Below, piece by piece: positions 37,030 to 45,969 of a stretch of 64,000 nucleotides of DNA. The position numbers and the translations under genes are program-made. The stretch lies in contig NZ_CP120733.1 of assembly GCF_029542625.1 (NCBI RefSeq), positions 248,001-312,000 on the forward strand. Direction: 5' to 3'. Under the pieces are notes generated by a model. That model made no database searches. It was not told the origin of the DNA and saw nothing but the letters and a program-made list of their open reading frames with translations. Numbering within the stretch: the stretch's first letter is position 1; the number at the start of each line of letters is the position of its first letter. Source of the stretch: Tepidibacter hydrothermalis (GTDB lineage Bacteria; Bacillota; Clostridia; Peptostreptococcales; Peptostreptococcaceae).

Positions 37030-37203
37030 TACCTATCTATGTTCTTTGATTTTTAATCAAAGATTAAAAGGGAATGAGGTGAAAATCCTCAACGGTCCGG
37101 CCACTGTAAGTGGGGAGTAATCCTTCAATATGCCACTGGATATAATCTGGGAAGGCGAAGGAGAACGTTGATCCACAAGTCAGGAGACCTGCATAGGTAG
37201 ATT
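37030..37203 (+). promoter_or_regulatory. Cobalamin (AdoCbl) riboswitch 2
   Basis: Textbook aptamer: GAGGTGAAAATCCTC, CGGTCCGGCCACTGTAAG, TGCCACTGG, TCTGGGAAGGC, and a near-perfect B12 box AAGTCAGGAGACCTGC. P1 pairs ACCTATCTATG with CATAGGTAGAT. It is followed by the terminator at 37276 and then a surface-protein operon. No clean promoter could be picked out upstream (36840-37030). Confidence 0.96.
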
Positions 37204-37275
37204 TAGAAACAAACCTTCCGAGGAAAGGTTATGTCTAGGAGTTTGGTAGAATTACCTGTGTTAATCATGTACATT

Positions 37276-37318
37276 AACCCCCATGGCCTATTTTCGGATA
37301 AGCCATGGGGGTTTTTTA
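37276..37318 (+). terminator. Riboswitch 2 expression-platform terminator
   Basis: ACCCCCATGGC ... GCCATGGGGGTTTTTT: an 11-bp GC-rich stem and T-tract, 30 bp before the first gene. Confidence 0.92.
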
Positions 37319-37346
37319 TATTAAAAAATAAAAGGGGGATTCACAA

Positions 37347-38165
37347 ATGAAGATGAAAAAATTTATAACACCAGTTTTAGCAGCATCACTAGCTTTTGGA
37401 GGATTTGCAATAAGTGCAAACGCACAAGATAATATTGCAAACCTTACGTTAGACGATGGAAGGGACTTTAGTGTAGTTAATGAGATTGGACATGTTGAAG
37501 AAATAAGAGCAATAGGTGCATCAGCAGACTGGCAAACAAAAATAGAAATACCAGATACAGAAAACATTAAATGGACAACTTCAGATGATAAAATAGCAGA
37601 AGTAATGGGTGCTGGAGATATAGCATACGTTAATCTTGTTGGAGAAGGAGAAGCTACTATTACAGTTACTTATAATAAAAAAACAGTAACTAGTAAGATT
37701 GTAGTAGAGAGAAAAGGAGAAGCTAAAAATAAAATAGCTAATATAACAGTTGGAGTAGATGAAAACCAAGATGGAATGATACAAGATAATGAAAAATATA
37801 TTAAAGGTGGAGAGATTGAGTTATTTTCATTAAAAGATGAATTAGGAATGAGTGATGCTGATGTTGCTGATGTTTTAAAGAAAGACCCAACAGCATTGCA
37901 TGCACTACTTCAGGCATTAGAAATACAAAATGATGAAGAAGGTATTTCAGATGGATATGATTATGTAAAAGAACAAATAAAAGAAGGAAAGTTATCAATA
38001 GAATCTGAAGGTTCATATATAAGAGTACTATTAGGAACAGAAAATAATTATACAAAAGGATGGCAGTATAAAATCAATGATAAAAAACAAGATAGAACAG
38101 CTTCTATATACAAATTAAATGAAGGAGATACTGTTAAATTTGAATTTAGTAAATTTGAATGGTAA
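37347..38165 (+). CDS. Secreted Ig-like plus DUF4430-like protein
   Basis: 272 aa with a signal peptide ending near ANA-Q. Residues ~35-125 form a bacterial Ig-like (BIG2-type) domain (IKWTTSDDKIAEV ... GEGEATITVTYN). A Ca-binding-looking loop follows (GVDENQDGMIQDNE), and the last ~90 residues end in a DUF4430-type motif (GWQYKINDKKQ ... LNEGDTVKFEF). It is the first gene after riboswitch 2. No anchor is seen, so it is probably secreted or held by a partner. A corrinoid-capture role is inferred from the transcobalamin-like domain and the riboswitch. A weak terminator downstream may reduce expression of the larger genes behind it. Confidence 0.75.
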   Translation: MKMKKFITPVLAASLAFGGFAISANAQDNIANLTLDDGRDFSVVNEIGHVEEIRAIGASADWQTKIEIPDTENIKWTTSDDKIAEVMGAGDIAYVNLVGEGEATITVTYNKKTVTSKIVVERKGEAKNKIANITVGVDENQDGMIQDNEKYIKGGEIELFSLKDELGMSDADVADVLKKDPTALHALLQALEIQNDEEGISDGYDYVKEQIKEGKLSIESEGSYIRVLLGTENNYTKGWQYKINDKKQDRTASIYKLNEGDTVKFEFSKFEW

Positions 38166-38210
38166 AAATAATTAATCGTTAAACAAACCTTCAAATACAT
38201 TCTTAATAAG

Positions 38211-38248
38211 AAAAAGAGAATTGGAATCTTTCTGATTCTCTTTTTTTT
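38211..38248 (+). terminator. Intercistronic hairpin terminator/attenuator
   Basis: AAAAAGAGAAT, 13-nt loop, ATTCTCTTTTT and T-run between the first and second genes of the operon. It may adjust their ratio. Confidence 0.7.
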
Positions 38249-38270
38249 AAGAAGAAAGGGGACGAATATA

Positions 38271-41200
38271 TTGATAAAAATAAATAAGAAAATATTAAGT
38301 GTTTTTTTAACTATAATACTTATGACAACAATGATAACACCAGCATTTGCAAATGAAGTAAATATAAAAATACCTACAGATAAAGAAATAGAACAAAGTG
38401 GTACAAAAGAAGAAAATAAAGAAACAAAAGAAATAAAAGAAAAGATTAAACAGGAAGATGAAAAAATAGAAGAAATAAGTGACACAAAAGAGAAAGACAA
38501 AGAAATAAATGAGTCAAAACAAGAGGACCAGATTGAAGAAGAAAATAAAAAAACAGAAGAGAATGATATGAAAGAAGAAAATAAAGAAGCAAATGAGGTA
38601 AAAGAAAAAGAAAAGATTAAACAGGAAGATGGAAAAATAGAAGAAATAAATGATACAAAAGGGGAAAACAAAGAAACAAAAGAGGTAAAAGGAGAGGAAA
38701 AGATTAAGCAGGAAGATGAAAAAATAGAAGAAATAAACGAGATAACAGAAGAAAAAATTATAGATGAAGAAGTAGAACTAAAAGAAGAAAAACAAATAAA
38801 AGAGATATTAATAGAAACGGAAAATAGCAACATAAAAGAAGGAGAAAAAATAAATCTTCAGGCAAAAGATCAAGATGGAATTATAATCTTAAAAGAAAAA
38901 ATAATATGGCAATCATTAAATGAAGATATATCAAAAGTCAATAAAGAAGGAGTAGTTACAGGATTAAAAGAAGGAAGATCTAAAATATTAGTAAAATTAA
39001 AAGCTGATGAAACAGTAAAAAAGCAAATAGAAATAAATGTAGAAAGTAATAAGCAAAAACCGTTAGAGCTAGTATCAACTAGTCCTAAATATATAAAGGG
39101 AGATAAAAATACAGATGAATATATAGAAATGGGAGTAAATACAGACGCAGAAATAAGTCTCACTTTTAATCAGCCAGTTGAATTTAATAAAGATTATAAG
39201 GATAAGAAAAAAGTTTTAGTTTTTCAGGGAAGTAAAAAAGGTACATGTAAACCTTATCCTGATTTTATGGCAAACTTTATGCTTGGTACTCATAATATAG
39301 AATTTAGCAATGAAACCCCAGAAACGGTAATAATAAAGCTGCGTGATAAGAAAGGACCAATAGAATTAAAACAAAATTATTTTTATAAAGTAAATATATC
39401 CTCAAAGGTTATAAAAGCTAAAAATAGTGATGAATTATATAAAGGTACAAGTATTGAATTTGCAACATTTCCGGAAGTAAAGCCTGAAAAAGTTCAAATA
39501 AAAAGTGCACCAACAAGAATTAATGTTGGAAAATCTGAAAAATTAGAAGCTGTGGTAAAAAATGTTAATGGGGAAATAGATTATAAAGTTAATTGGGAAA
39601 CTAGTGATGAAAATATAGCTTTAGTAGAAGATGGAGTATTAATAGCAAAAAATCCAGGAAGGATTCTATTAAAAGCAGTAGCAGATGGAACTGATATTTA
39701 TGCAAAACAAGAAATAGAAATAAGAGAAAATTTCTCTAAACAGTTAATACCAAAATGGACTTATAAAATAGATTCAGATGCATATAGTGGTCATCCTATT
39801 TTATCATCAGATGGTTCAATTTATAGTGTTCTATATTTAAATGATAAGTATACTATATTAGCTTTAAATCTCGATGGAACAAAAAAAGATTTTAATAATT
39901 TGAATGTAACTGCGCCTATATCAATAGGGAAAGTAAGTGGTATTGAATACATATTTGCTGCAAATAAAGATAAGCTCATGTCTTTAAATCCTCATTATGG
40001 AAATATTGAGTGGAAAGTTAATCTAAAATCCGATATAAGAACTACACCAGTTATAAATAAATATGGAAATATAATTGTTGGATGTGAAAACAATAGAGCA
40101 TATGGTATAAGTGGAGAATCTAAGCAGATTGTATGGGAATTTGATACTGAAGAAAAATTAAATTATACTCCTACATTAGACGAAGATGGAAACATCTATA
40201 TAGTATCTGGAGATAGTATTTTAAAAATAGATGGAAAAGATGGTTCTTTACTTTGGAAATTTGAAAATCCAGAAGCAACAAAAAATTTCAATGGACAAGT
40301 TACTATAGGATACAATAATACAGTTTATATTCAAGATGAAAATACTATATATTCAATTAATACTGATAAAAATAAAACTAATTGGTCTAAAAATTTTAAA
40401 AAAGTTAATTCATTTAAATCTATAGTAGAAGAAGACGGAGTATATTTTAATGTAAGTGAAAAAGAAGATGACATGCTAACACTTCACAAATTTTCTCATA
40501 AAGATGGAAGTGTTATTCAAAAATATCCATATAAATCTGATTACGGTATAAGCATACAAGATGGAAATCTTTATACAAACAAAGCTATTTACGATGAAAA
40601 TAGAAATCCGATTGCTTACTATGATGATTATAGATACAACCTTCCATGGTTTCAATATTCAGATTTTTGTTTAGGAAAAGATGGGACTATATATAGACTA
40701 ATGATAAGTGAAGGAGATGTAATAGGTTTAGAAGCAGTTACTCTTTATGATACTTCTAACTCTCATCCTTGTGATATTAAACTTTCTAAAGAAAATTTAA
40801 ATATTTATACTAATTCTCAATATAGAACAAATCCTCAAGTCATAGATGAAAATGAAGCAATTCTTCCCAGAGTTGAGATTGAATGGAGCAGCAATAATAA
40901 AGACATTGCTTCAGTAACTAAAGATGGAGTAATACAGACTTATGACAAAATAGGAGAAACCATTATTACAGTTAAAGTAAAAGGAACAGATATTATGAAA
41001 ACTATAAGTGTTGAAGTTAAAGAAATGCCTACACCTGAAAAGCTAAATTTTGTAAAATATAAAGGGCTAAATACTAATATAAAAGATCAAGAAATTATAA
41101 AAGGTAAAATTACTGAATATACAGGACAAGGATTTGATAGGATTAGTGTATTTGTTCAGGATAAAGATGGTAATTTTATTCCAAAACAAAATATACAATG

Positions 41201-42749
41201 GGAAGTGGTTGGTGATGAAGGAATATTAGAAATATACTATGACCATGGAGGAAATATAGGAGGAGATGTATACTACGGTGCAAATATTACAGCAAAAAAA
41301 GCTGGAACTGCTGTTTTAAGAGCAACATTAAAAGTAGGGGAAAAAGAACTTAAATGTGAAACAAATATAGAAATACTACCTAATCCTTATGATATAAAAT
41401 GGTCAGTTCTAGTAGAAGGAGATTGGGATAATAAAGATGCTTACCATACAATGACTGAAGATAAAATATTTTATGTAAATCAACAAAAACTTTTTGCAAT
41501 AAATAAAAAAGGAGAAAAACTTTGGGAATCTAAAGTAGGAGTAGACTATGGTGTTCAAATAGAAAAACCTATTGTAGGAAAAGATGGATATCTGTATTTA
41601 TATAGTGTAGATGCAACTTCTGTTTTTAAAATAAATACTGATAATGGAGAAGTTGTTTGGAAAATAAGAGAAGGAAATGATCCAATTAAAGAATTAAAAA
41701 CTACAAAAAATAAAGTATATGCACTAACAGATGAAGGAAAATTATACTGTATAGATGATAATGGTCAAATAGTTTGGGAAAAAGAATTCCCTAATAACGG
41801 TGGAATACTGATTTCAAAAGATGAAAAAGTATATATATCACAAAATAAAGAAATAAAAGAAATAAACAAAAATAAAATAGAAACAATATATACAGATAAA
41901 GATGGAAAGTTATATCTAGAAGATATAGATAATGGAAATAACTTAATAGCTCAAAAGAGTAAAAATAATAAATACTCTATATTATCTATAAATAAAGATG
42001 GAAATAAAAATTGGGAATATAAAGGAGAAGATGATAAGGGATTAAATTATAAAGTAGCATTAAGTTGTGACAAGCAAGGAAATGTAATAGCAGTTGATTA
42101 TAATGATAAGGAAGATAAAAATGTCTACTTTATAAACAAGGATAAAACAAAGATTAATATTGTTCCCATTAAAGATGATCCTGTACGTATAGGGGTATGT
42201 AAACCTTTAATTGCTGAAGATGGACAAATATATATATCCTTAGCAAATATACATATATTCGATATGAACAGTCAAGAGGAAAAGTACACAGTTGAATTTA
42301 AGGGGGGATTCACTAAAACTTGTTGGGCTAGAACTTTAACAGTAGATAAAGATGGCACTATGTATTTAGCAGCAGGTGAAAAAGGTATTATAGCATCAAA
42401 AGGAAAAATCGTAACTCCTGATAAATTTCAAATAGATGTACAAGGACTAAATAAAATAAAATTAGATTCTTTAACAGATATAAAAATAGATATAACAGAT
42501 ACTACTGATGATGATACAAGTAAAGATATAAAAGTTAAAATGTACCTTAATGAAAAAAATGATGAAAATAACAAACAATTAATATACACAACTTTTAAAG
42601 ATAAAATATCTAAAAGAGAAACAAAATCATATAATTGTTCAATCAAAATTCCTAGAAATGGACAATATGAGATGAAAGTAGAGCTTTACAAAATTAAAGA
42701 TAATAAAGAAACTTTAATACATGAATTTAATAAAGAAATTGAGCTTTAA
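38271..42749 (+). CDS. Giant exported Ig-like / beta-propeller surface protein
   Basis: 1492 aa, start TTG 38271 set by AAAGGGGA. After the signal peptide is a ~150-residue Lys/Glu linker made of degenerate repeats around KIKQEDEKIEEI. Then come a BIG2 (~180-262), an SbsA-type Ig domain (~265-405, LVSTSPKYIKG ... ISLTFNQPVEF), a BIG2 (~406-485), a PQQ-type propeller (~490-840), a BIG2 and another Ig domain (~845-1040), a second propeller (~1045-1390) and a C-terminal CARDB-like domain. The propeller blades have YAISGES/W-x-F repeats as in BamB and are probably a scaffold; no PQQ-dehydrogenase active site is apparent. There is no SLH or LPXTG anchor. Second gene of the riboswitch-2 operon. Confidence 0.78.
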   Translation: MIKINKKILSVFLTIILMTTMITPAFANEVNIKIPTDKEIEQSGTKEENKETKEIKEKIKQEDEKIEEISDTKEKDKEINESKQEDQIEEENKKTEENDMKEENKEANEVKEKEKIKQEDGKIEEINDTKGENKETKEVKGEEKIKQEDEKIEEINEITEEKIIDEEVELKEEKQIKEILIETENSNIKEGEKINLQAKDQDGIIILKEKIIWQSLNEDISKVNKEGVVTGLKEGRSKILVKLKADETVKKQIEINVESNKQKPLELVSTSPKYIKGDKNTDEYIEMGVNTDAEISLTFNQPVEFNKDYKDKKKVLVFQGSKKGTCKPYPDFMANFMLGTHNIEFSNETPETVIIKLRDKKGPIELKQNYFYKVNISSKVIKAKNSDELYKGTSIEFATFPEVKPEKVQIKSAPTRINVGKSEKLEAVVKNVNGEIDYKVNWETSDENIALVEDGVLIAKNPGRILLKAVADGTDIYAKQEIEIRENFSKQLIPKWTYKIDSDAYSGHPILSSDGSIYSVLYLNDKYTILALNLDGTKKDFNNLNVTAPISIGKVSGIEYIFAANKDKLMSLNPHYGNIEWKVNLKSDIRTTPVINKYGNIIVGCENNRAYGISGESKQIVWEFDTEEKLNYTPTLDEDGNIYIVSGDSILKIDGKDGSLLWKFENPEATKNFNGQVTIGYNNTVYIQDENTIYSINTDKNKTNWSKNFKKVNSFKSIVEEDGVYFNVSEKEDDMLTLHKFSHKDGSVIQKYPYKSDYGISIQDGNLYTNKAIYDENRNPIAYYDDYRYNLPWFQYSDFCLGKDGTIYRLMISEGDVIGLEAVTLYDTSNSHPCDIKLSKENLNIYTNSQYRTNPQVIDENEAILPRVEIEWSSNNKDIASVTKDGVIQTYDKIGETIITVKVKGTDIMKTISVEVKEMPTPEKLNFVKYKGLNTNIKDQEIIKGKITEYTGQGFDRISVFVQDKDGNFIPKQNIQWEVVGDEGILEIYYDHGGNIGGDVYYGANITAKKAGTAVLRATLKVGEKELKCETNIEILPNPYDIKWSVLVEGDWDNKDAYHTMTEDKIFYVNQQKLFAINKKGEKLWESKVGVDYGVQIEKPIVGKDGYLYLYSVDATSVFKINTDNGEVVWKIREGNDPIKELKTTKNKVYALTDEGKLYCIDDNGQIVWEKEFPNNGGILISKDEKVYISQNKEIKEINKNKIETIYTDKDGKLYLEDIDNGNNLIAQKSKNNKYSILSINKDGNKNWEYKGEDDKGLNYKVALSCDKQGNVIAVDYNDKEDKNVYFINKDKTKINIVPIKDDPVRIGVCKPLIAEDGQIYISLANIHIFDMNSQEEKYTVEFKGGFTKTCWARTLTVDKDGTMYLAAGEKGIIASKGKIVTPDKFQIDVQGLNKIKLDSLTDIKIDITDTTDDDTSKDIKVKMYLNEKNDENNKQLIYTTFKDKISKRETKSYNCSIKIPRNGQYEMKVELYKIKDNKETLIHEFNKEIEL

Positions 42750-42766
42750 AACAAGGGGGATAAATG

Positions 42767-45700
42767 ATGAGAAGACTCAATAAGTTAGCTTCATATATTC
42801 TTATAGTTACCATTATTTTAAGTAGTTTTTCATTCTCTTACGCAGATAATAATGTAGAATTTGATTGGGAAAGACATTTTAGCTTTGGTAACTTGATAGA
42901 TTTAAGATATGATACAATACCAGCTGTGAATAATAATGGGGATATATATGTTACAGTTACAGATGGAAGGTTATACTGCATAAAACCTGATGGAACCAGA
43001 AAATGGGATTTAAATATTTTTCAAAAAGGTGAAGAAAATCTTATTGGTGGAGTAAGTCCTGTATTTGACAAACAAGGAAATGCATATATAGGATCTGGAG
43101 ATAAGAATGTTTACTCTATTGATACTGATGGTAATATATTATGGAAATTTAAAATGAGTGATGATGTAGCACCAGGAACATCTCCTATTTTACATAAAGA
43201 TGTCGTATATGTTTCTAGTAAAAATAGAATGTTATATGCCATAAATAAAGAAAATGGAGAAGAAATATGGTCTAAAAAAATAAATGGCAGAAAAAGCTGT
43301 AATACACCTGTTGTTTATGAAGATGAAAATGAAAATATAATTATATATATATCAACTGCAAGAACTATGAGTGCGATATCTTCTGATGGTAAAGAACTGT
43401 GGTCTGAAAAATTTGAAGATGAAGCATTGTATGATTATGGACAAATGGATGTAAGTGAAAAACGTATAGATGTAGATAAAGAGGGGAATGTATATTTTGT
43501 TACATTTGAGTGGGGAACTGATGTAAATCATAATGATGAAAAAACTAAACTTTATAAATACAACTCTAAAGGTAAACAAGAATGGAGCAAAGATATAAAT
43601 AAAAATGTTACTGCTCCGAATGTGTACAAAGAGAAAGTTTATTATAAAACTTCAGACAATAGATTACATGCATTAAGTACTGAAGATGGAAAAGAAATAT
43701 GGCAATATAAAGCAGATGAAGATTATTTTACAACACCACAACATTATACAAGACCTGTAGCAATAGGAGCTGATGGAACAATTTACGTTGGATTTGGGAA
43801 AAATTTATATGCAATAGATTCTAAATCAGAAAAAGTAAAATGGAAGACTACTAATGGAAATTATGATGTATATACAGTTTCAAAGCCAAGTTCAAATGGA
43901 GAAATATACTGCATAGCTGGACTTGTAGGAAAGCATAAAATAAGACTTTTAAAATGTACAGACGAAAGCTTTGAGCAAGTAATAGAAAATATAGAAATAA
44001 AAGATGAAGATTTCTGCATGCTTGAAAATGGAGAATATAAATTAAATGTTATTTTGAAAGATTCATACAATAGATTAGTTAGTAATATACAAGATATACA
44101 ATATGAAAGTACTACTCCGGATATTATATCAGTTGATAATAATGGAAATATAAAACCATTAAAAGAAGGGAGTGCCCAAATAACAGCTTCCTATAAAACT
44201 GAAAAAGGTAATATAAATGATTCAGTTAACATAAATGTAATTAAATATTCTGGTGATATGAGTATTGAAATTTCACCTAAAAATACACAAATGTTATTAG
44301 ATGATAAGGTAAAATTAAGCTATAAAATAACTACAAAGGATAAAAAAGAAGTAAAAGGTGAAAAAGTAAACTTTACTAGCACAATACCACTAATAGCAAC
44401 TATAAATCAAGAAAATGAAATTGAACCTAAAAATTTAGGACAAACGATAATAAGAGCTGCAAGTGTTAATTATCCAGATCTAAAAATTCAAACAAATATA
44501 AGTGTAGTAAAAACAAAAATATCTAAAGTAAATATTAATGAAATAAAGGAAGCAATACGAAAAACTAGTACTTATCTTCAACGTAAACCAGGAACAAGCG
44601 ATTGGGCAGCAGTGGCTCTAAATTCAGTAGACGAAGACATAAGTCAAAATTACTTAAAAAAATTAGAGCAAGAAATAAAAGAGGATGGAGTAGGAAATTT
44701 AGTAACTGATTATGAAAGAACTGCATTAGCTGTAGTCTCTGCTGGAGGAGATCCTACTAACTTTGCAGATATTGATTTAATAGATGAGATTGTAAACTAT
44801 AAGGACTTTAGCCAAGGAATAAATGCTGCAGTATGGGGACTTATAGCAGTAGATGGATGTAATGCAGTAATAGATAATAATGCTAAGTATGATAGAGAAT
44901 ATTTAGTTGATTATATCTTAAATAATATGAGTGGAGATGGATGGGCATTTGGTGGAGGAAGCACTCCAGATGCAGATATGACAGGTATGGGACTTTATGC
45001 ACTTGCTCCATATAAAGATGATCCTAAAGTTAAGGAAGCAGGAGAAATAGCACTTAAGTGGCTTAGTGAAAATCAATTATCTAATGGAACCTTTGGTTCA
45101 TGGGGAAGTGTTAATAGTGAATCGTGCTCTCAAGCTGTTATAGGCATAACTTCTTGGGGAATAGATCCACAAGGAAGTGAGTTTACTAAATCTGGTGGAA
45201 ATGCAGTAACTGGACTTTTAAACTATCAAGTAGAAAATGGAATGTTCAAGCATATAGATTCACCAGATCCCGGAATGGCAACACATCAAGGACTGCAAGC
45301 TCTAGGGGCATTAAAAGAGTATATGGAAGCAGGAAAATCTACTATATTTTATAAAATAAAATACAATGCAGGAGAAAATGAAGAAGTAACTTCAATAGAA
45401 ATATCACCTAACTCTTTAGAATTAAAAAGTGGTACAAAAATAAAAATGTCAGTAAAGAATCAAAGTAGAATATTGATTGATAATTCAAAAGTGGATTGGG
45501 AAAGTAGTGATGAAAATATAGCAGTAATTGATGAAAAGGGAGTATTAATAGCTAAGTCAGAAGGTACAGTAAATATAATTGCATCATTAAAAGAAGATGA
45601 AACTGTAAAGGATAGTATAACTGTAGAAGTAGTTAAAGATGAATTTACAGTACAGTTAAAAGGCAGTGATTTAGACAATAAAAAAAATATAGTTATAAAT

Positions 45701-45943
45701 ATTACAAATAATTCAAATAAAAATAAGAAAGCTTTGGTTGTAATAGGTCTTTATGATAAAAATACTAGTAACCTTATAGAACAGACTTATGTTTCAAAGG
45801 AATTTGTAGCTGGACAAGTTGATGAAATTAATACAAATTTACAAGTGCCTGAAGATAGGGATTATGAGGTTAAGGTTATGATTTGGAATGACTGGGTAAA
45901 GGCTAGATCATTAGTTGATGCTGTTACTTTAGAAAATAAATAG
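42767..45943 (+). CDS. Exported propeller plus alpha/alpha-toroid surface protein
   Basis: 1058 aa with a signal peptide (ILIVTIILSSFSFSYA). Domains: a PQQ-type propeller (~25-400), two BIG2-like domains (~415-585), an alpha/alpha-toroid (~590-850) with toroid motifs (GDGWAFGGGSTPDADMTGMG, LSENQLSNGTFGSWGS, LLNYQVENGMFKH), a BIG2 (~873-955) and a CARDB-like tail. The toroid is the transcobalamin alpha-domain counterpart, related to the 371-aa protein at 31.9 kb. The second of two adjacent ATGs (42767) is better spaced from GGGGGA. It lies 17 bp after the previous gene and 27 bp before the next. Confidence 0.8.
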   Translation: MRRLNKLASYILIVTIILSSFSFSYADNNVEFDWERHFSFGNLIDLRYDTIPAVNNNGDIYVTVTDGRLYCIKPDGTRKWDLNIFQKGEENLIGGVSPVFDKQGNAYIGSGDKNVYSIDTDGNILWKFKMSDDVAPGTSPILHKDVVYVSSKNRMLYAINKENGEEIWSKKINGRKSCNTPVVYEDENENIIIYISTARTMSAISSDGKELWSEKFEDEALYDYGQMDVSEKRIDVDKEGNVYFVTFEWGTDVNHNDEKTKLYKYNSKGKQEWSKDINKNVTAPNVYKEKVYYKTSDNRLHALSTEDGKEIWQYKADEDYFTTPQHYTRPVAIGADGTIYVGFGKNLYAIDSKSEKVKWKTTNGNYDVYTVSKPSSNGEIYCIAGLVGKHKIRLLKCTDESFEQVIENIEIKDEDFCMLENGEYKLNVILKDSYNRLVSNIQDIQYESTTPDIISVDNNGNIKPLKEGSAQITASYKTEKGNINDSVNINVIKYSGDMSIEISPKNTQMLLDDKVKLSYKITTKDKKEVKGEKVNFTSTIPLIATINQENEIEPKNLGQTIIRAASVNYPDLKIQTNISVVKTKISKVNINEIKEAIRKTSTYLQRKPGTSDWAAVALNSVDEDISQNYLKKLEQEIKEDGVGNLVTDYERTALAVVSAGGDPTNFADIDLIDEIVNYKDFSQGINAAVWGLIAVDGCNAVIDNNAKYDREYLVDYILNNMSGDGWAFGGGSTPDADMTGMGLYALAPYKDDPKVKEAGEIALKWLSENQLSNGTFGSWGSVNSESCSQAVIGITSWGIDPQGSEFTKSGGNAVTGLLNYQVENGMFKHIDSPDPGMATHQGLQALGALKEYMEAGKSTIFYKIKYNAGENEEVTSIEISPNSLELKSGTKIKMSVKNQSRILIDNSKVDWESSDENIAVIDEKGVLIAKSEGTVNIIASLKEDETVKDSITVEVVKDEFTVQLKGSDLDNKKNIVINITNNSNKNKKALVVIGLYDKNTSNLIEQTYVSKEFVAGQVDEINTNLQVPEDRDYEVKVMIWNDWVKARSLVDAVTLENK

Positions 45944-45969
45944 AGATTTTATCTACAAGGGGTGATTAC

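Noticed and set aside
38048-38833. Long minus-strand ORF rich in Ser/Phe/Ile
   Set aside because: It is the antisense shadow of the Lys/Glu-repeat linker of the 1492-aa gene; low complexity and no ribosome site.
38271-45943. PQQ-dependent dehydrogenases
   Set aside because: Propeller blades have the repeat signature only; no PQQ-binding or metal residues are recognisable, and Ig/toroid domains point to scaffolding.
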